57,964 nt of DNA, from the NCBI RefSeq assembly GCF_000377945.1, contig NZ_KB898942.1, forward strand, positions 1 through 57,964. The letters run 5' to 3'. The notes under the pieces were generated by a model. It saw nothing but the letters and a program-made list of their open reading frames with translations, was not told where the DNA came from and did not search any database. Positions 8,064-21,655 of the stretch are shown here, piece after piece. How positions within the stretch are numbered: the first letter of the stretch is position 1; every line of letters begins with the position of its first letter. The translations under genes and the position numbers were made by a program. The stretch comes from Thioalkalivibrio sulfidiphilus (GTDB lineage Bacteria; Pseudomonadota; Gammaproteobacteria; Ectothiorhodospirales; Ectothiorhodospiraceae).

Positions 8064-9275
8064 CTACGACCGATACTCCGCGTTGATGCGCACGTAGTCG
8101 AAGGACAGGTCACAGGTGTAGACCGTGGCACTGGCCGTGCCCCGGCCGAGACCGATGCGGATGGGGATCTCCGCCTCTGCCATGACCCGTTTGCCGGCCT
8201 CTTCCGTGTAACTGGCTGCGCGCCCGCCGTGTTCGGCAATGAGCACATCGCCCACGTGCAGGCTGACCCTGTTCACGTCCAGGCCCTGTACACCCGCGCG
8301 GCCCACCGCGGCGAGAATCCGGCCCCAGTTGGGATCGGAGGCAAACAGGGCCGTCTTGACCAGGGGGGAGTGGGCCACGGCATCGGCCACCAGGCGCGCC
8401 TCCTCGCGGCTGCCGGCCCCGCTCACCTGGATGGTGATGAACTTCGTCGCACCCTCGCCGTCGCGCACGATGGCTTGGGCAAGATGATCGCAGACCGCCT
8501 GCAACACCTCGCGGAACGCGCGCCGGTCCTCGTCGGACACCAGCTGCACACCGCTCGCGCCCGTCGCGCAGAGCACGCAGGCGTCGTTGGTGGAGGTGTC
8601 ACCATCCACGGTGATGCAGTTGAAGCTCGACTCCACCGCCTCGCTGAGCATGGCCTGCAACTCGCCGGCGGGGATGACCGCGTCAGTGCCGAGATAGGCC
8701 AGCATGGTCGCCATGTCCGGCCGGATCATGCCCGAGCCCTTGGCGATGCCGGTGAGCGTCACCGTACCGCCGGACAGGGTGACCTGCCGGCTCATGCCCT
8801 TGCCCACGGTGTCCGTGGTCATGATGGCGCGCATGGCGTCGATCCAGGCATCCTCCTTCAGGGACGCAGCCAGCGCCGGCAAAGCATCGCGGATGCGCAG
8901 CACGGGCAGCGGCTCGCCGATGACCCCGGTGGAGAACGGCATCACCTGCGCCGCCTCGCAGCCCATCACCTCCGCCACGTGGGCGCAGCTGGCGCGGGCA
9001 TCCGCCAGGCCACGCTCCCCGGTGCCGGCATTGGCATTGCCGGAGTTGATGAGCAGGTAGCGGATGGCGCCCCCGGCCAGATGCTCCCGGGCCACGATCA
9101 CCGGGGCGGCACAGAAGGCGTTGCGGGTGAACACCGCGGCGGCACTGGCGGACGGGGCCAGCTCCATCAGCACCAGGTCACGGCGCTCCTTGTAACGGAT
9201 GCCGGCGGCCACGGCACCCAGGCGCATGCCGGGCACGGGGAGCAGTTCAGTGGGTTCGGTCAGATTGATAGGCAT
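8064..9275 (-). CDS. argJ: Bifunctional ornithine acetyltransferase / N-acetylglutamate synthase ArgJ
   Basis: 403 residues. It recycles the acetyl group between N-acetylornithine and glutamate in arginine synthesis. The autoproteolysis region reads IAKGSGMIRPDMATML; cleavage before the Thr of ATML gives the alpha and beta chains with Thr as nucleophile. NSGNANAGTG, PFSTGVIGEPLP and ASDPNWGRILAAVGRAG are further family motifs. The usual Asn of 'PNMATML' is Asp here. It lies downstream of secA on the same strand, as in Pseudomonas. Confidence 0.96.
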   Translation of the reverse strand: MPINLTEPTELLPVPGMRLGAVAAGIRYKERRDLVLMELAPSASAAAVFTRNAFCAAPVIVAREHLAGGAIRYLLINSGNANAGTGERGLADARASCAHVAEVMGCEAAQVMPFSTGVIGEPLPVLRIRDALPALAASLKEDAWIDAMRAIMTTDTVGKGMSRQVTLSGGTVTLTGIAKGSGMIRPDMATMLAYLGTDAVIPAGELQAMLSEAVESSFNCITVDGDTSTNDACVLCATGASGVQLVSDEDRRAFREVLQAVCDHLAQAIVRDGEGATKFITIQVSGAGSREEARLVADAVAHSPLVKTALFASDPNWGRILAAVGRAGVQGLDVNRVSLHVGDVLIAEHGGRAASYTEEAGKRVMAEAEIPIRIGLGRGTASATVYTCDLSFDYVRINAEYRS

Positions 9276-9280
9276 GAGGG

Positions 9281-9406
9281 CGCTAGAGACAAGTGGCTAG
9301 AGACAAGAGACAAGAAGAGCGTGGCTGGCGTCAGAATCGATGGCGATGAAACAAATGAAGCATATCTTTACTTGCCTCTTGTCACTAGTTACTTGTCTCT
9401 TGCGCT
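9281..9406. repeat. Imperfect inverted repeat between argJ and secA
   Basis: The left arm (about 9281-9314) repeats GCTAGAGACAAG and AGAGACAAG. The right arm (about 9371-9406) is a near reverse complement, with one small gap and several mismatches. The spacer of about 56 nt holds no gene. The phrase is shared with 3811-3860. In a secA transcript it would form a long stem just after the secA stop codon, so it may act as a 3' stabiliser or weak terminator. Confidence 0.6.
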
Positions 9407-9407
9407 T

Positions 9408-12185
9408 TTATAGCTTGCCATGACAGTGCTTGAACTTCTTGCCTGAACCGCACCAGCAGGGATCGTTGCGGCCCACTTTCGGCGTCTCGCGGCGGAAGGG
9501 CTGAGCCTCTTCGCCTTCGCCCGCCTCGGGCTTGTGCAGTACGCTCTCGGGCTGGGAGTGCTGATAGCGCATGTCGGCGCCGGCGGCAGCGCGCTGCTGG
9601 CGCTCCAGTGCTTCGGCATCCTCAGGGGAACGCACCTGCACCCGCATGAGCAGGGCGGTGACATCGTGCTTGATGCGCGTCAGCATGGCCTCGAACATCT
9701 CGAAGGCCTCGCGCTTGTATTCCTGCTTGGGATTGCGCTGGGCATAGCCACGCAGACCGATGCCCTGTCGCAGGTAGTCCATGGCGGCCAGGTGCTCCTT
9801 CCAGTGGCTGTCGAGCACCTGCAGCATCACATCCTTCTCGATGCGGCGCATGGTCTCGGCACCCACCTTGTCCTCCTTGAGCTTGTAGGCCTCGGCGGCA
9901 TGCTGGTGGATGCGTTCGCGCAGGGTCTCCTCGTGCAGATCATCCTCACGCTCCAGCCAGCCGGCGATGTCCAGCACCAGGCCGAAGTCCTGCTCCAGGG
10001 CGTGGGTGAGGCCGGGCACGTCCCACTGCTCCTCGATGCTGCCCTGGGGAATGTACTGGGAGATCACGCCTTCGAGCACGTCCCGGCGCACCGCCTCCAG
10101 GGTCTCGGAGATGTCCTCGGTCTCCAGCAGTTCGCGACGCTGTTCATAGACCACCTTGCGCTGGTCGTTGGCCACATCGTCGTATTCCAGCAGGTTCTTG
10201 CGGATGTCGAAGTTGTGGGCCTCCACCTTGCGCTGGGCGTTCTCGATGGCCTTGGTCACCCAGGCGTTCTCGATGGCCTCGCCCTCCTGCATGCCCAGGC
10301 GCTGCATCAGCGACTTCACCCGGTCGGAGGCAAAGATGCGCATCAGGTTGTCTTCCAGGGACAGGAAGAAACGGCTGGAACCGGGGTCGCCCTGGCGGCC
10401 GGCGCGGCCGCGCAGCTGGTTGTCGATGCGACGGGATTCGTGGCGCTCTGAGCCGATGATGTGCAGGCCGCCGTTGGCCAACACCTCGTCGTGGCGCTTC
10501 TGCCAGTCGGCCTTGACCCGTTCCACATCGGCAGACTTGGGGTTCTCGCCCAGGGCCGACAGTTCCGCCTCCAGGCTGCCGCCCAGCACGATGTCGGTAC
10601 CGCGGCCGGCCATGTTCGTGGCCAGGGTCACGGCACCGGGACGTCCCGCCTGTTCCACCACGTGGGCCTCGCGCTCATGCTGCTTGGCGTTGAGCACCTC
10701 GTGCGGGATCTTGGCCTTCTTGAGCAGACCGGAGAGGTATTCGGAGGTCTCCACCGAGGCGGTACCCACCAGCACCGGCTGGCGCTTCTCCTGGCAGTAC
10801 TTGATCTCCTTGATGATGGCCTCGAATTTCTCCTTCTGGGTCATGTAGACCAGGTCCTGCATGTCGTTGCGGACCATGGGGCGGTTGGTGGGGATCACCA
10901 CCACCTCCAGGCCGTAGATCTGCTGGAACTCGTAGGCCTCGGTGTCGGCGGTGCCGGTCATGCCGGAGAGCTTCTCGTAGAGCCGGAAGTAGTTCTGGAA
11001 GGTGATGGAGGCGAGCGTCTGGTTCTCCCGCTGGATGGGCACCCCCTCCTTGGCCTCGATGGCCTGGTGCAGACCCTCGGACCAGCGCCGGCCCGCCATG
11101 ATGCGGCCGGTGAACTCGTCGATGATGAGAATCTGGCCGTCGCGAACCAGGTAATCCACGTCCTTGTGAAACAGGACATGGGCGCGCAGGGCGGCGTTCA
11201 GGTGATGCAGCAGGGCAATGCTGCCGGCGTCGTACAGGCCCTGACCCTCGGCCAGCAGGCCCGCCTCGCGCATCAGCTGCTCGGCCTTCTCCTGACCGTC
11301 CTCGGTGAGGAAGACCTGCTTCATCTTCTCGTCAACGCTGTAGTCTCCGGGGCCCTCCTCCTCTTCCTGGGGGGTGAGCTTGGGCACGATGCGGTTCATG
11401 CGCTCGTACATCTCGGCACTCTCGCCGGCAGGACCGGAGATGATCAGCGGCGTGCGTGCCTCGTCGATGAGGATCGAGTCCACCTCGTCGACGATGGCGA
11501 AGTTCAGTTCCCGCTGTACCCGGTCTTCCAGGCGGAAGGCCATGTTGTCGCGCAGGTAGTCGAAGCCGAATTCGTTGTTGGTGCCGTAGGTGATGTCCGC
11601 GGCATAGGCCTCGCGGCGGGTCACCGGACGCAGGTGGGCGATGCCGCCCTCGGCGTGGAAGCCCGGGTCGTAGAGATAGGAGGCGGAATCCGGACCGGCG
11701 CCGCCGGAGGAATTGATCACGCCCACGGACAGGCCAAGCGCATGGTAGAGCCGACCCATCCAGGCCGCGTCACGACGGGCCAGGTAGTCGTTGACCGTCA
11801 CCACGTGCACGCCCTTGCCGGGCAGGGCATTGAGGTAGGCGGCGAGCGTCGCCACCAGGGTCTTGCCCTCGCCGGTGCGCATCTCGGCGATGCGGCCGCT
11901 GTCCAGCACCATGCCGCCGATCAACTGCACGTCGAAGTGGCGCATACCCATCACACGGCGGCCCGCCTCGCGCGTCACGGCGAAGGCCTCGGGCAGCAGT
12001 GCCTCCATGGTCTCCCCCCCGGCCAGGCGTTCACGAAACTGCGCGGTTCGCGCCTTCAGGGCTTCGTCGTCCAGGGACTGAAGCTCGGCTTCCAGTTCGT
12101 TGATGCGGGCAACGGTCTTGCCCAGGCGCTTCACGATGCGTTCGTTGCGGCTGCCGAAGATCTTTCTGACGAGGCTGGTGACCAT
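9408..12185 (-). CDS. secA: Protein translocase ATPase SecA
   Basis: 925 residues, full length. SecA drives preproteins through the SecYEG channel. The Walker A motif MRTGEGKT is at about 102-109, the DEAD-like motif in [20 protein letters not shown], and motif VI in [20 protein letters not shown]. The C-terminus keeps the zinc/SecB-binding tail with [16 protein letters not shown]. The N-terminus [21 protein letters not shown] is canonical. It stands alone between an M23 peptidase and argJ. A SecM-type arrest gene is not visible upstream. Confidence 0.98.
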   Translation of the reverse strand: MVTSLVRKIFGSRNERIVKRLGKTVARINELEAELQSLDDEALKARTAQFRERLAGGETMEALLPEAFAVTREAGRRVMGMRHFDVQLIGGMVLDSGRIAEMRTGEGKTLVATLAAYLNALPGKGVHVVTVNDYLARRDAAWMGRLYHALGLSVGVINSSGGAGPDSASYLYDPGFHAEGGIAHLRPVTRREAYAADITYGTNNEFGFDYLRDNMAFRLEDRVQRELNFAIVDEVDSILIDEARTPLIISGPAGESAEMYERMNRIVPKLTPQEEEEGPGDYSVDEKMKQVFLTEDGQEKAEQLMREAGLLAEGQGLYDAGSIALLHHLNAALRAHVLFHKDVDYLVRDGQILIIDEFTGRIMAGRRWSEGLHQAIEAKEGVPIQRENQTLASITFQNYFRLYEKLSGMTGTADTEAYEFQQIYGLEVVVIPTNRPMVRNDMQDLVYMTQKEKFEAIIKEIKYCQEKRQPVLVGTASVETSEYLSGLLKKAKIPHEVLNAKQHEREAHVVEQAGRPGAVTLATNMAGRGTDIVLGGSLEAELSALGENPKSADVERVKADWQKRHDEVLANGGLHIIGSERHESRRIDNQLRGRAGRQGDPGSSRFFLSLEDNLMRIFASDRVKSLMQRLGMQEGEAIENAWVTKAIENAQRKVEAHNFDIRKNLLEYDDVANDQRKVVYEQRRELLETEDISETLEAVRRDVLEGVISQYIPQGSIEEQWDVPGLTHALEQDFGLVLDIAGWLEREDDLHEETLRERIHQHAAEAYKLKEDKVGAETMRRIEKDVMLQVLDSHWKEHLAAMDYLRQGIGLRGYAQRNPKQEYKREAFEMFEAMLTRIKHDVTALLMRVQVRSPEDAEALERQQRAAAGADMRYQHSQPESVLHKPEAGEGEEAQPFRRETPKVGRNDPCWCGSGKKFKHCHGKL

Positions 12186-12326
12186 GGATGGGGACTTTTA
12201 CGTTGTTGGGAATGGACCACCACGGGGGCGGCTTTGCGTCCGACATGATAACCCATGGGCGGCCCTGCGGTCAGCGGCCGGGGGGTTGGCAGTGCAGCGG
12301 GTAGACCCGCGCCGGGCGTGGCCGGT

Positions 12327-13244
12327 TCAGCGGGAGGCGCGGATGAAGCGGGAGGGATTGATGTGCCGGCCGTTTTCCAGCACCTCGAAATGGACGTGGG
12401 GCCCGGTTGCGCGACCGGTCTCGCCCAGCAGGGCGATGACCTGACCCTTGCGCACCGTCTCGCCCGTCTCCACCAGCAGCTTCTTGTTGTGGGCGTAGCG
12501 GGTGACGAAGCCGTTGCCGTGGTCGATCTCCACCAGGTAGCCGAACACGTTGCGCTTGCCGGCGGTGATGACGATGCCACCGGCCACGGCGATCACGTCA
12601 CTGCCTGGCCGGCCGGCGAAGTCGACACCACGGTGCATTACGCGGCGCCCCGTGAAGGGGTCGTTGCGCATGCCGTAGCTGGAGGAGATCCAGCCCTGGT
12701 TCACGGGCCGGCCCGCCGGGGTCACCTCTTCCTGGAGCTGGCGGTTGAGGATCATGCGATCCAGCAGGCTCAGCTGGGACTCCCGCTCCTCCAGCAGGCT
12801 GTCCAGACTGTCCAGTTGGGCGATCAGGTCCGGGGCATGCCCGACACCCGGTTCGGCCATCTCGGGGCCGCCCACACCGGGTATGCTGCTGAAGTCGAAT
12901 TCGCCGTCATCCAGGCCGGCCATGTTGACCAGCTTGCCGCCCAAGGCGTCCAGGCGGGTGGCACGGGCCTGGAGCTCGGCCAGACGAATGGTCAAGGCGT
13001 CGATGTCCGCCTGGGTGGCCTCCCTGGCCGTGCGCAGGGCCTCGCGCTGGAGACGGATTTCCTCTTCCCAGGCGACGATGAACTGTTGGGGATCTGCATG
13101 ACGGGCGCCGGCATGGAAACCCGCCGCCGCTACCAGGGACAGGAGGCCGCCGATGACCATCACAGCCACGGCCCGCACTCGCCAGGAATGCAGGTCCAGA
13201 CACTTGCGGCAGGTGCCGCTTCGGCTGAGAAAGATGATGTTCAT
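12327..13244 (-). CDS. M23 family metallopeptidase, membrane anchored
   Basis: 305 residues. A short cytoplasmic N-terminus with CRKC precedes one transmembrane helix (about 25-46, VRAVAVMVIGGLLSLVAAAGF). A coiled-coil-prone region (about 55-105 and 140-175) follows, then a LytM/M23 domain (about 185-303). The zinc ligands are visible: H and D in MHRGVDFAG, and HVHFEV. The enzyme probably cleaves peptidoglycan crosslinks in the periplasm, or activates another hydrolase. It sits between secA and the divergent dciA, the same place as in Pseudomonas. The exact paralogue cannot be told from sequence alone. Confidence 0.92.
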   Translation of the reverse strand: MNIIFLSRSGTCRKCLDLHSWRVRAVAVMVIGGLLSLVAAAGFHAGARHADPQQFIVAWEEEIRLQREALRTAREATQADIDALTIRLAELQARATRLDALGGKLVNMAGLDDGEFDFSSIPGVGGPEMAEPGVGHAPDLIAQLDSLDSLLEERESQLSLLDRMILNRQLQEEVTPAGRPVNQGWISSSYGMRNDPFTGRRVMHRGVDFAGRPGSDVIAVAGGIVITAGKRNVFGYLVEIDHGNGFVTRYAHNKKLLVETGETVRKGQVIALLGETGRATGPHVHFEVLENGRHINPSRFIRASR

Positions 13245-13334
13245 ACGACCACACTGCTAGTATGGGAGCCCGATAGTACATGCCACAGGCGTTTCGGGAA
13301 ACCCGTTTCCGGCACCAAAGGTACCATTCCGACG

Positions 13335-13775
13335 ATGCAACGCATCCGCCACCTGATTGATCCCCGCCTCGTCAAGCAGGCCGGCCTGCACCAGGCACTG
13401 ACCGACAGCCTGCGTCACCTGCTGCCGCCGGCCCTGGCCGAGCACTGCTGGGTGGCCGGTATCGACGAGGAGCAGCTGCGCATCGCCGCCGACGCCGGCG
13501 CCTGGGCCACCCAGGTGCGCTTCCTGCAGCGGGAGATCCTCAAACATCTGGCCGCCCATCACGGCCTCAAGCTGCGCCGCGTGCGGGTCAGCGTGGCCGC
13601 CCTGCACGGGTCAGCAGCAGCCAGCAGGGGCACGGCCCTGCCCCGTCCGAAACTTTCCGGCCGGGCGGGTTCGACGCTGCGTCAGGCCGCCCGGGGAATC
13701 GAGGACAGGGAACTGGCAGAGGCCCTGGAAAGGCTCGCTGCCAGGGCGGCAAAACCCGACACCCACCGATCCTGA
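13335..13775 (+). CDS. dciA: Replicative helicase loader DciA (DUF721)
   Basis: 146 residues from ATG 13335. The N-terminal two thirds carry the DUF721/KH-like domain: LLPPALAEHCWVAGIDEEQLRIAADAGAWATQVRFLQREILKHL continues into a beta strand RRVRVSV. The C-terminal part is basic and low in structure. DciA interacts with DnaB and is the ancestral helicase loader in bacteria without phage-derived DnaC. Its position next to lpxC and the M23 gene matches the Pseudomonas locus. The open frame extends far upstream, but that stretch lies opposite the M23 gene and is not coding. Confidence 0.88.
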   Translation: MQRIRHLIDPRLVKQAGLHQALTDSLRHLLPPALAEHCWVAGIDEEQLRIAADAGAWATQVRFLQREILKHLAAHHGLKLRRVRVSVAALHGSAAASRGTALPRPKLSGRAGSTLRQAARGIEDRELAEALERLAARAAKPDTHRS

Positions 13776-13794
13776 CGGATCCCGGTTTCTGTAG

Positions 13795-13874
13795 GTCGGG
13801 CTTCAGCCCGACAGCAGGGGCTCAGAATCACGTGCGGCTGCGTCGGGCCGAACGAATCGTCGGGAGCGATTCGT
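13795..13874. repeat. Pair of short palindromes (REP-like) between dciA and lpxC
   Basis: GTCGGGCT-TC-AGCCCGAC at 13795-13812 is a near-perfect dyad. ACGAATCG at 13852-13859 pairs with CGATTCGT at 13867-13874 around a 7-nt loop. The two genes converge here, so the hairpins could act as a two-way terminator although no T-run follows. The AGCCCGA arm is reused in the rnpB terminator stem. A RAYT transposase remnant at the left of the window fits with REP-type palindromes in this genome. Confidence 0.6.
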
Positions 13875-13899
13875 CGCGCAAGCCCCCTCACGCAATCAA

Positions 13900-14814
13900 T
13901 CAGAACGCCGTGATCGGCTGGGCGTAGGAAATGGGGGCCGACTCGTTCTCATCCTCGAAGGTGATGCATTCCCAGGCGTCTTGCTGGGCGATGAGGGTAC
14001 GAATGAGGCGATTGTTGAGGGCATGACCGGACTTGAAGCCGGTGAAGGCGCCCACCAGGCTGTGGCCCAGCAGGTACAGGTCACCGATGGCGTCCAGGAT
14101 CTTGTGCTTGACGAACTCGTCTTCGTAACGCAGCCCGTCTTCGTTGAGGATGCGGAAATCGTCCAGCACGATGGCGTTGTCCAAGCTGCCGCCCAGGGCC
14201 AGCTGACGCTCGCGCAGCATCTCGATGTCGCGCATGAAGCCAAAGGTCCGTGCGCGGCTCACTTCCTTGACGAAGGAGGTGGTGGAGAAATCCAGTTCGG
14301 CGGTCTGCACCCCGTTGCTGAAGATGGGGTGCTGGAAATCGATGGAGAAACCCACCTTGAAGCCGTCGAAGGGCTCGAAGCGGGCCCACTTGTCCTCCTC
14401 GCGCACTTCCACCGCGCGCTTGATGCGGATGAACTTCTTGGGCGCCTCCTGCTCCACGATACCGGCGGACTGGATCAGGAACACGAAGGGACCGGCGCTG
14501 CCGTCCATGATAGGCACCTCGGCGGCACTCACCTCCACGTAGAGGTTGTCGATGCCGAGGCCTGCGATGGCGGACAGCAGGTGTTCCACCGTGGAGACCC
14601 GCACCTCGCCGTTGACCAGGGTGGTGGAGAGGCGCGTATCACCGACGTTGTCGGGGCTCGCCTTGATCTCCACCGGCGGCTCCAGGTCCATGCGCCGGAA
14701 CACCACACCGGTATCCACCGGTGCCGGCCTGAGCATCACGTAGACCTTCTCGCCGGTGTGAAGACCGACGCCCGTGGCCCTGATGGTGTTCTTGAGTGTG
14801 CGCTGCCTGATCAA
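13900..14814 (-). CDS. lpxC: UDP-3-O-acyl-N-acetylglucosamine deacetylase LpxC
   Basis: 304 residues from TTG 14814, with GAGG about 9 nt upstream. The alignment to E. coli ([21 protein letters not shown]; here [21 protein letters not shown]) fixes this start even though the frame is open further upstream. LpxC performs the committed zinc-dependent deacetylation of lipid A synthesis. Zinc ligands are visible in STVEHLLSA and in SGHALNNRL, with the following Asp region altered in context (KILDAIGD). It is the last gene of the dcw cluster, 277 nt after ftsZ. The rare TTG start may keep translation low. Confidence 0.95.
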   Translation of the reverse strand: MIRQRTLKNTIRATGVGLHTGEKVYVMLRPAPVDTGVVFRRMDLEPPVEIKASPDNVGDTRLSTTLVNGEVRVSTVEHLLSAIAGLGIDNLYVEVSAAEVPIMDGSAGPFVFLIQSAGIVEQEAPKKFIRIKRAVEVREEDKWARFEPFDGFKVGFSIDFQHPIFSNGVQTAELDFSTTSFVKEVSRARTFGFMRDIEMLRERQLALGGSLDNAIVLDDFRILNEDGLRYEDEFVKHKILDAIGDLYLLGHSLVGAFTGFKSGHALNNRLIRTLIAQQDAWECITFEDENESAPISYAQPITAF

Positions 14815-15068
14815 CGATGGAACCCTCGACTGGATCGTTCTATCCGAATGACTCACGGTCCGCCCGGCACGATGGCCCGGCCTCCCGAATTGCCCTGCAA
14901 CAACTGCGCCATCCTGATAGTGACGCGAGCCAAGCGGGTAAATCTGCAAAAAACCTGCGCATTATGGCACCAAAGCCGTGCAGATGCATGGTTTCCCACC
15001 AAAAAAGCGACCAGTCGCAGCAAATCCGCGACCGGATGACGCGCTGTCACAGACCATCCGAAACCCCG

Positions 15069-15089
15069 GACGCACCATCCCGGTGCGTC
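15069..15089 (-). terminator. Hairpin after ftsZ
   Basis: GACGCACC at 15069-15076 and GGTGCGTC at 15082-15089 form a perfect 8-bp stem with a 5-nt loop just beyond the ftsZ stop. On the minus strand it is followed by CGGGGTTTCGG, only a weak T-run. It may be a partial terminator or processing site separating ftsZ from lpxC. Confidence 0.4.
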
Positions 15090-15091
15090 GA

Positions 15092-16246
15092 TCAGTCCGC
15101 CTGCTTGCGCAGGAAGGCCGGGATGTCCAGGTAATCCATGTTCAGGTGACCATTCAGGTCCACCGCCGCGTTGCCCTGGCTCTTGCGGATCACCGTGGGG
15201 CGGTCCAGGTTCTCGTAGTCGGGGGTCAGCTCGGGGGCCGGCTCCACCAGCTTGACCTTGGGCTTCTCCGGCGCCCGGGTGGCCGCCATGGTGCTACCCA
15301 GGCCGGTGGCCACCAGGGTCACGCGCAGCTCGTCGGTCATCTCCGGGTCGATCACGGTGCCCACCACCACGGTGGCGTCCTCGGAGGCGAACTCCTTGAT
15401 GGCATCACCCACTTCCTCGAACTCGCCGATGGACATGTCCAGACCGGCGGTGACGTTCACCAGGATGCCCCGGGCACCGGCGATGTTCACGTCCTCGAGC
15501 AGGGGGCTGGCGATGGCCGCCTCGGCCGCCACCCGGGCGCGGTCCTGACCGGAGGCGCTGCCGGTACCCATCATGGCCATGCCCATCTCGGACATCACGG
15601 TGCGCACGTCGGCGAAGTCCACGTTGATCAGGCCCGGACGGGTGATCAGCTCGGCAATGCCCTGCACCGCACCCAGCAGCACGTTGTTGGCCGCCTTGAA
15701 GGCCTCCAGCAGGGAGATGTTCTTGCCCAGCACAGTGAGCAGCTTTTCGTTGGGGATGGTGATCAGGGAGTCCACGTACTTGGCCAAGTTCTCCATGCCC
15801 GCCTGGGACACGGCCAGGCGCTTCTTGCCCTCGAAGGGGAAGGGCTTGGTGACCACGGCCACGGTGAGGATGCCCATCTCCCGGGCGATCTGGGCCACCA
15901 CCGGCGCGCCACCGGTGCCGGTGCCACCACCCATGCCGGCGGTGATGAACACCATGTCGGCACCCTCGATCACCTCGGCGATGCGGTCCCGGTCCTCCAG
16001 GGCCGCCTCACGACCCACCACCGGGTCGGCGCCGGCGCCCAGGCCCTTGGTGATGTGCCCGCCCAGCTGCAGCAGGGTCTTGGCGTTGTGGTTCTTCAGC
16101 GCCTGGGCATCGGTGTTGGCGCAGATGAAGTCCACGCCCTCGATGTTGGCGTTGACCATGTGCTGCACGGCGTTGCCGCCGCCGCCGCCCACGCCGATGA
16201 CCTTGATGACCGCGTTCTGCGGAAACGTATCCATGAGCTCAAACAT
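15092..16246 (-). CDS. ftsZ: Cell division GTPase FtsZ
   Basis: 384 residues from ATG 16246; GGAGG lies 7 nt upstream. An ATG two codons earlier is too close to the Shine-Dalgarno sequence. FtsZ polymerises into the Z ring. The tubulin signature GMGGGTGTGGAP is at about 103-114, and the T7 loop region NVDFADVRTVMSEMG is intact. A linker of about 50 residues leads to the conserved C-terminal peptide DYLDIPAFLRKQAD, which binds FtsA, ZipA and ZapD. The N-terminal GGGGGNAVQHM is typical. Confidence 0.98.
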   Translation of the reverse strand: MFELMDTFPQNAVIKVIGVGGGGGNAVQHMVNANIEGVDFICANTDAQALKNHNAKTLLQLGGHITKGLGAGADPVVGREAALEDRDRIAEVIEGADMVFITAGMGGGTGTGGAPVVAQIAREMGILTVAVVTKPFPFEGKKRLAVSQAGMENLAKYVDSLITIPNEKLLTVLGKNISLLEAFKAANNVLLGAVQGIAELITRPGLINVDFADVRTVMSEMGMAMMGTGSASGQDRARVAAEAAIASPLLEDVNIAGARGILVNVTAGLDMSIGEFEEVGDAIKEFASEDATVVVGTVIDPEMTDELRVTLVATGLGSTMAATRAPEKPKVKLVEPAPELTPDYENLDRPTVIRKSQGNAAVDLNGHLNMDYLDIPAFLRKQAD

Positions 16247-16342
16247 TGTCATACCTCCTCAACACATTGGTTGATCTGATTCGTAAAACGAAAATCCGCC
16301 CTGTCCCGTTTCGTACTTCCCAATTCTCAATTCCGACTTCGA

Positions 16343-17581
16343 TCAGAAGTTGCCCTGAAACCAGCTCTTCATCCTTCCCCACACCGCCTTGAGATTGCCC
16401 GTCTGGCGCGCCTCGTGGCTGCGCCCGCCGCCCCGGCTCTGGTGGCCGAACAGCAGCAGACCCACGCCGGTGGCATGGATCGGGTTGCGCACCACGTCCA
16501 CCAGCCCGCTCACGTGCTGGGGCAGACCCAGACGCACGGGCATGTGGAACACCTCCTCGGCCAGATCGATCACCCCTTCCATCTTGGAAGAGCCACCGGT
16601 GAGTACCACGCCCGCCGCCACCAGCTCCTCACAGCCGGAGCGGCGCAGTTCCGCCTGCACCAGGGACAGCAGTTCCTCGTAGCGGGGCTCCACCACGCCG
16701 GCCAGGGTCTGGCGCGACAGGCGCTTGGGCGCCCGGTCGCCGACGCTCGGCACCTCGATGGTGTCGTCGGGATTGGCCAGCTGGCGCAGGGCGCAGGCGT
16801 ACTTGATCTTGATGTCCTCGGCGTACTGGGTGGGGGTACGCAAGGCCACGGCGATGTCGTTGGTGACCTGGTCGCCGGCGATGGGGATCACCGCCGTGTG
16901 GCGGATCGCGCCGTCGGTGAACACGGCGATGTCCGTGGTGCCGCCGCCGATGTCCACCAGGCACACACCCAGTTCCTTCTCGTCCTCGGTGAGCACCGCG
17001 TGGCTGGAGGCCATCTGTTCCAGGATGATGTCGTCCACCTCAAGCCCGCAGCGGCGTACGCACTTGACGATGTTCTGGGCAGCGGAGACCGCGCCGGTGA
17101 CCAGGTGCACCTTGGCCTCCAGGCGCACGCCGGACATGCCCACCGGCTCGCGGATGCCCTCCTGCTCGTCGATGATGAATTCCTGGGGCAGGATGTGCAG
17201 GATGCGCTGGTCCGCCGGGATGGCCACGGCGCGCGCCGCGTCGATCACCCGATCCACGTCGGCGGGGGTGACCTCCTTGTCCTTGATGGCCACCACGCCG
17301 GTGGAGTTGAGGCTCTTCACGTGGCTGCCGGCGATGCCCGTGAACACCGAGTGGATCTGGCAGCCGGCCATCAGTTCGGCCTCCTCTACCGCCCGCTGGA
17401 TGGACTGCACCGTGGACTCGATGTTGACCACCACGCCCTTCTTCAGACCCCGGGAAGGGTGCGAGCCGATGCCGACGATCTCGATCTGACCGTCCTCGTT
17501 GATCTCGCCGACGATGGCCTCCACCTTGGAGGTGCCGATGTCCAGGCCAACAATCATTCCCTTATCGGATCGCTTCGACAT
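16343..17581 (-). CDS. ftsA: Cell division protein FtsA
   Basis: 412 residues. An actin-like ATPase that tethers FtsZ to the membrane and recruits late divisome proteins. GLDIGTSKVEAIVGE (phosphate 1), DIGGGTTDIAVF (phosphate 2) and VLTGGSSKMEGV (adenosine) are all present, with the SHS2/1C subdomain between them. The C-terminal amphipathic membrane-targeting helix is WGRMKSWFQGNF. It lies 96 nt upstream of ftsZ; that gap holds an AAT-rich phrase repeat. Confidence 0.97.
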   Translation of the reverse strand: MSKRSDKGMIVGLDIGTSKVEAIVGEINEDGQIEIVGIGSHPSRGLKKGVVVNIESTVQSIQRAVEEAELMAGCQIHSVFTGIAGSHVKSLNSTGVVAIKDKEVTPADVDRVIDAARAVAIPADQRILHILPQEFIIDEQEGIREPVGMSGVRLEAKVHLVTGAVSAAQNIVKCVRRCGLEVDDIILEQMASSHAVLTEDEKELGVCLVDIGGGTTDIAVFTDGAIRHTAVIPIAGDQVTNDIAVALRTPTQYAEDIKIKYACALRQLANPDDTIEVPSVGDRAPKRLSRQTLAGVVEPRYEELLSLVQAELRRSGCEELVAAGVVLTGGSSKMEGVIDLAEEVFHMPVRLGLPQHVSGLVDVVRNPIHATGVGLLLFGHQSRGGGRSHEARQTGNLKAVWGRMKSWFQGNF

Positions 17582-17612
17582 GCTGTCTCTCTCTAGGTAC
17601 CGATTCGTTCAT

Positions 17613-18392
17613 TCAGTGCGCGGCCGGGGCCGCTTCGCCCCAGGCCACGGCGATGCCGTTGGTGTATCTCAGGTCCATGCGCCGCACCGGCGCGTCCCGT
17701 TGTGCGGCGATGTGCGGGTAGGCCCGCAGCAGCCGCTCCAGCTGGACCTCGCCGGCACCCCGGCCCATGAGCACTTCACCGCCGCCCAGCAGCTCGATGG
17801 TCCAGGCCTGGCGGGCGTCCTCGCGCAGGCCGCGCACCTCCAGCCCCACGTCGGCGAGCCGCGCCTGCACGGCGAGATAGCGGCGCATCAGGCTGCGCTG
17901 GCGCCCCTCGCCGCCGGTGAGGCTCGGCAATCCCTCGGGCAGGCTCTCCGGGGCCGGCCGGAACACGTCCCCGTAGCGGTTCACCAGGGCGTCCTCGCCC
18001 CAGCGGGCCACGGGCACCTGCTCGGTCACCTGTACGTGCAGGGTGTCGGGCCAGACCCTGCGTACGCTCACCCCGTACACCCAGGGCAGCGCCATGGCCG
18101 CGCGCTCCACCGCCGGCAGGTCCACGCTGAAAAACCCGCCGCTCACATACGGCCCCAGGGCCGCCTCCAGGTCGCGGCGCTCCAGGTGATGGAACTGCCC
18201 CTCGATCTGCACCGCGCGGATCGGCAGGGTGTCCGGGCGCAGGGCCCAGTCCGCGGCGTAGGCGAGCGCGCCGGCGAGCATCAGCACCACCCCCAGCGAC
18301 AGGCCGCGGCGCAGCCAGCGGCGCAGCTCCAGACCACGCCACCAGGGCGCGATGTCCCGCTGTTTCCTGGCCATGGCATCCCGCTTCGCCAC
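17613..18392 (-). CDS. ftsQ: Cell division protein FtsQ
   Basis: 259 residues from GTG 18392, with GGGAG about 10 nt upstream; ATG 18374 would remove six residues. A bitopic divisome protein: cytoplasmic tail, one transmembrane helix (about 29-50, GLSLGVVLMLAGALAYAADWAL), then a POTRA domain beginning at IRAVQIEGQFHHLERRDLE and the FtsQ/DivIB beta domain (VRRVWPDTLHVQVTEQVPVARWG). It bridges FtsB/FtsL to the early divisome. It starts one base after the ddl stop. Confidence 0.95.
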   Translation of the reverse strand: MAKRDAMARKQRDIAPWWRGLELRRWLRRGLSLGVVLMLAGALAYAADWALRPDTLPIRAVQIEGQFHHLERRDLEAALGPYVSGGFFSVDLPAVERAAMALPWVYGVSVRRVWPDTLHVQVTEQVPVARWGEDALVNRYGDVFRPAPESLPEGLPSLTGGEGRQRSLMRRYLAVQARLADVGLEVRGLREDARQAWTIELLGGGEVLMGRGAGEVQLERLLRAYPHIAAQRDAPVRRMDLRYTNGIAVAWGEAAPAAH

Positions 18393-18393
18393 G

Positions 18394-21651
<3,258 letters not shown>

Positions 21652-21655
<4 letters not shown>

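Noticed and set aside
13795-13874. dciA/lpxC palindromes as a confirmed terminator
   Set aside because: No T-run follows either stem; kept only as a repeat with possible terminator role.
14815-14949. N-terminal extension of lpxC from 14949
   Set aside because: LpxC alignment starts at the TTG at 14814, which has a ribosome-binding site; the extra 45 residues are unlike the family.
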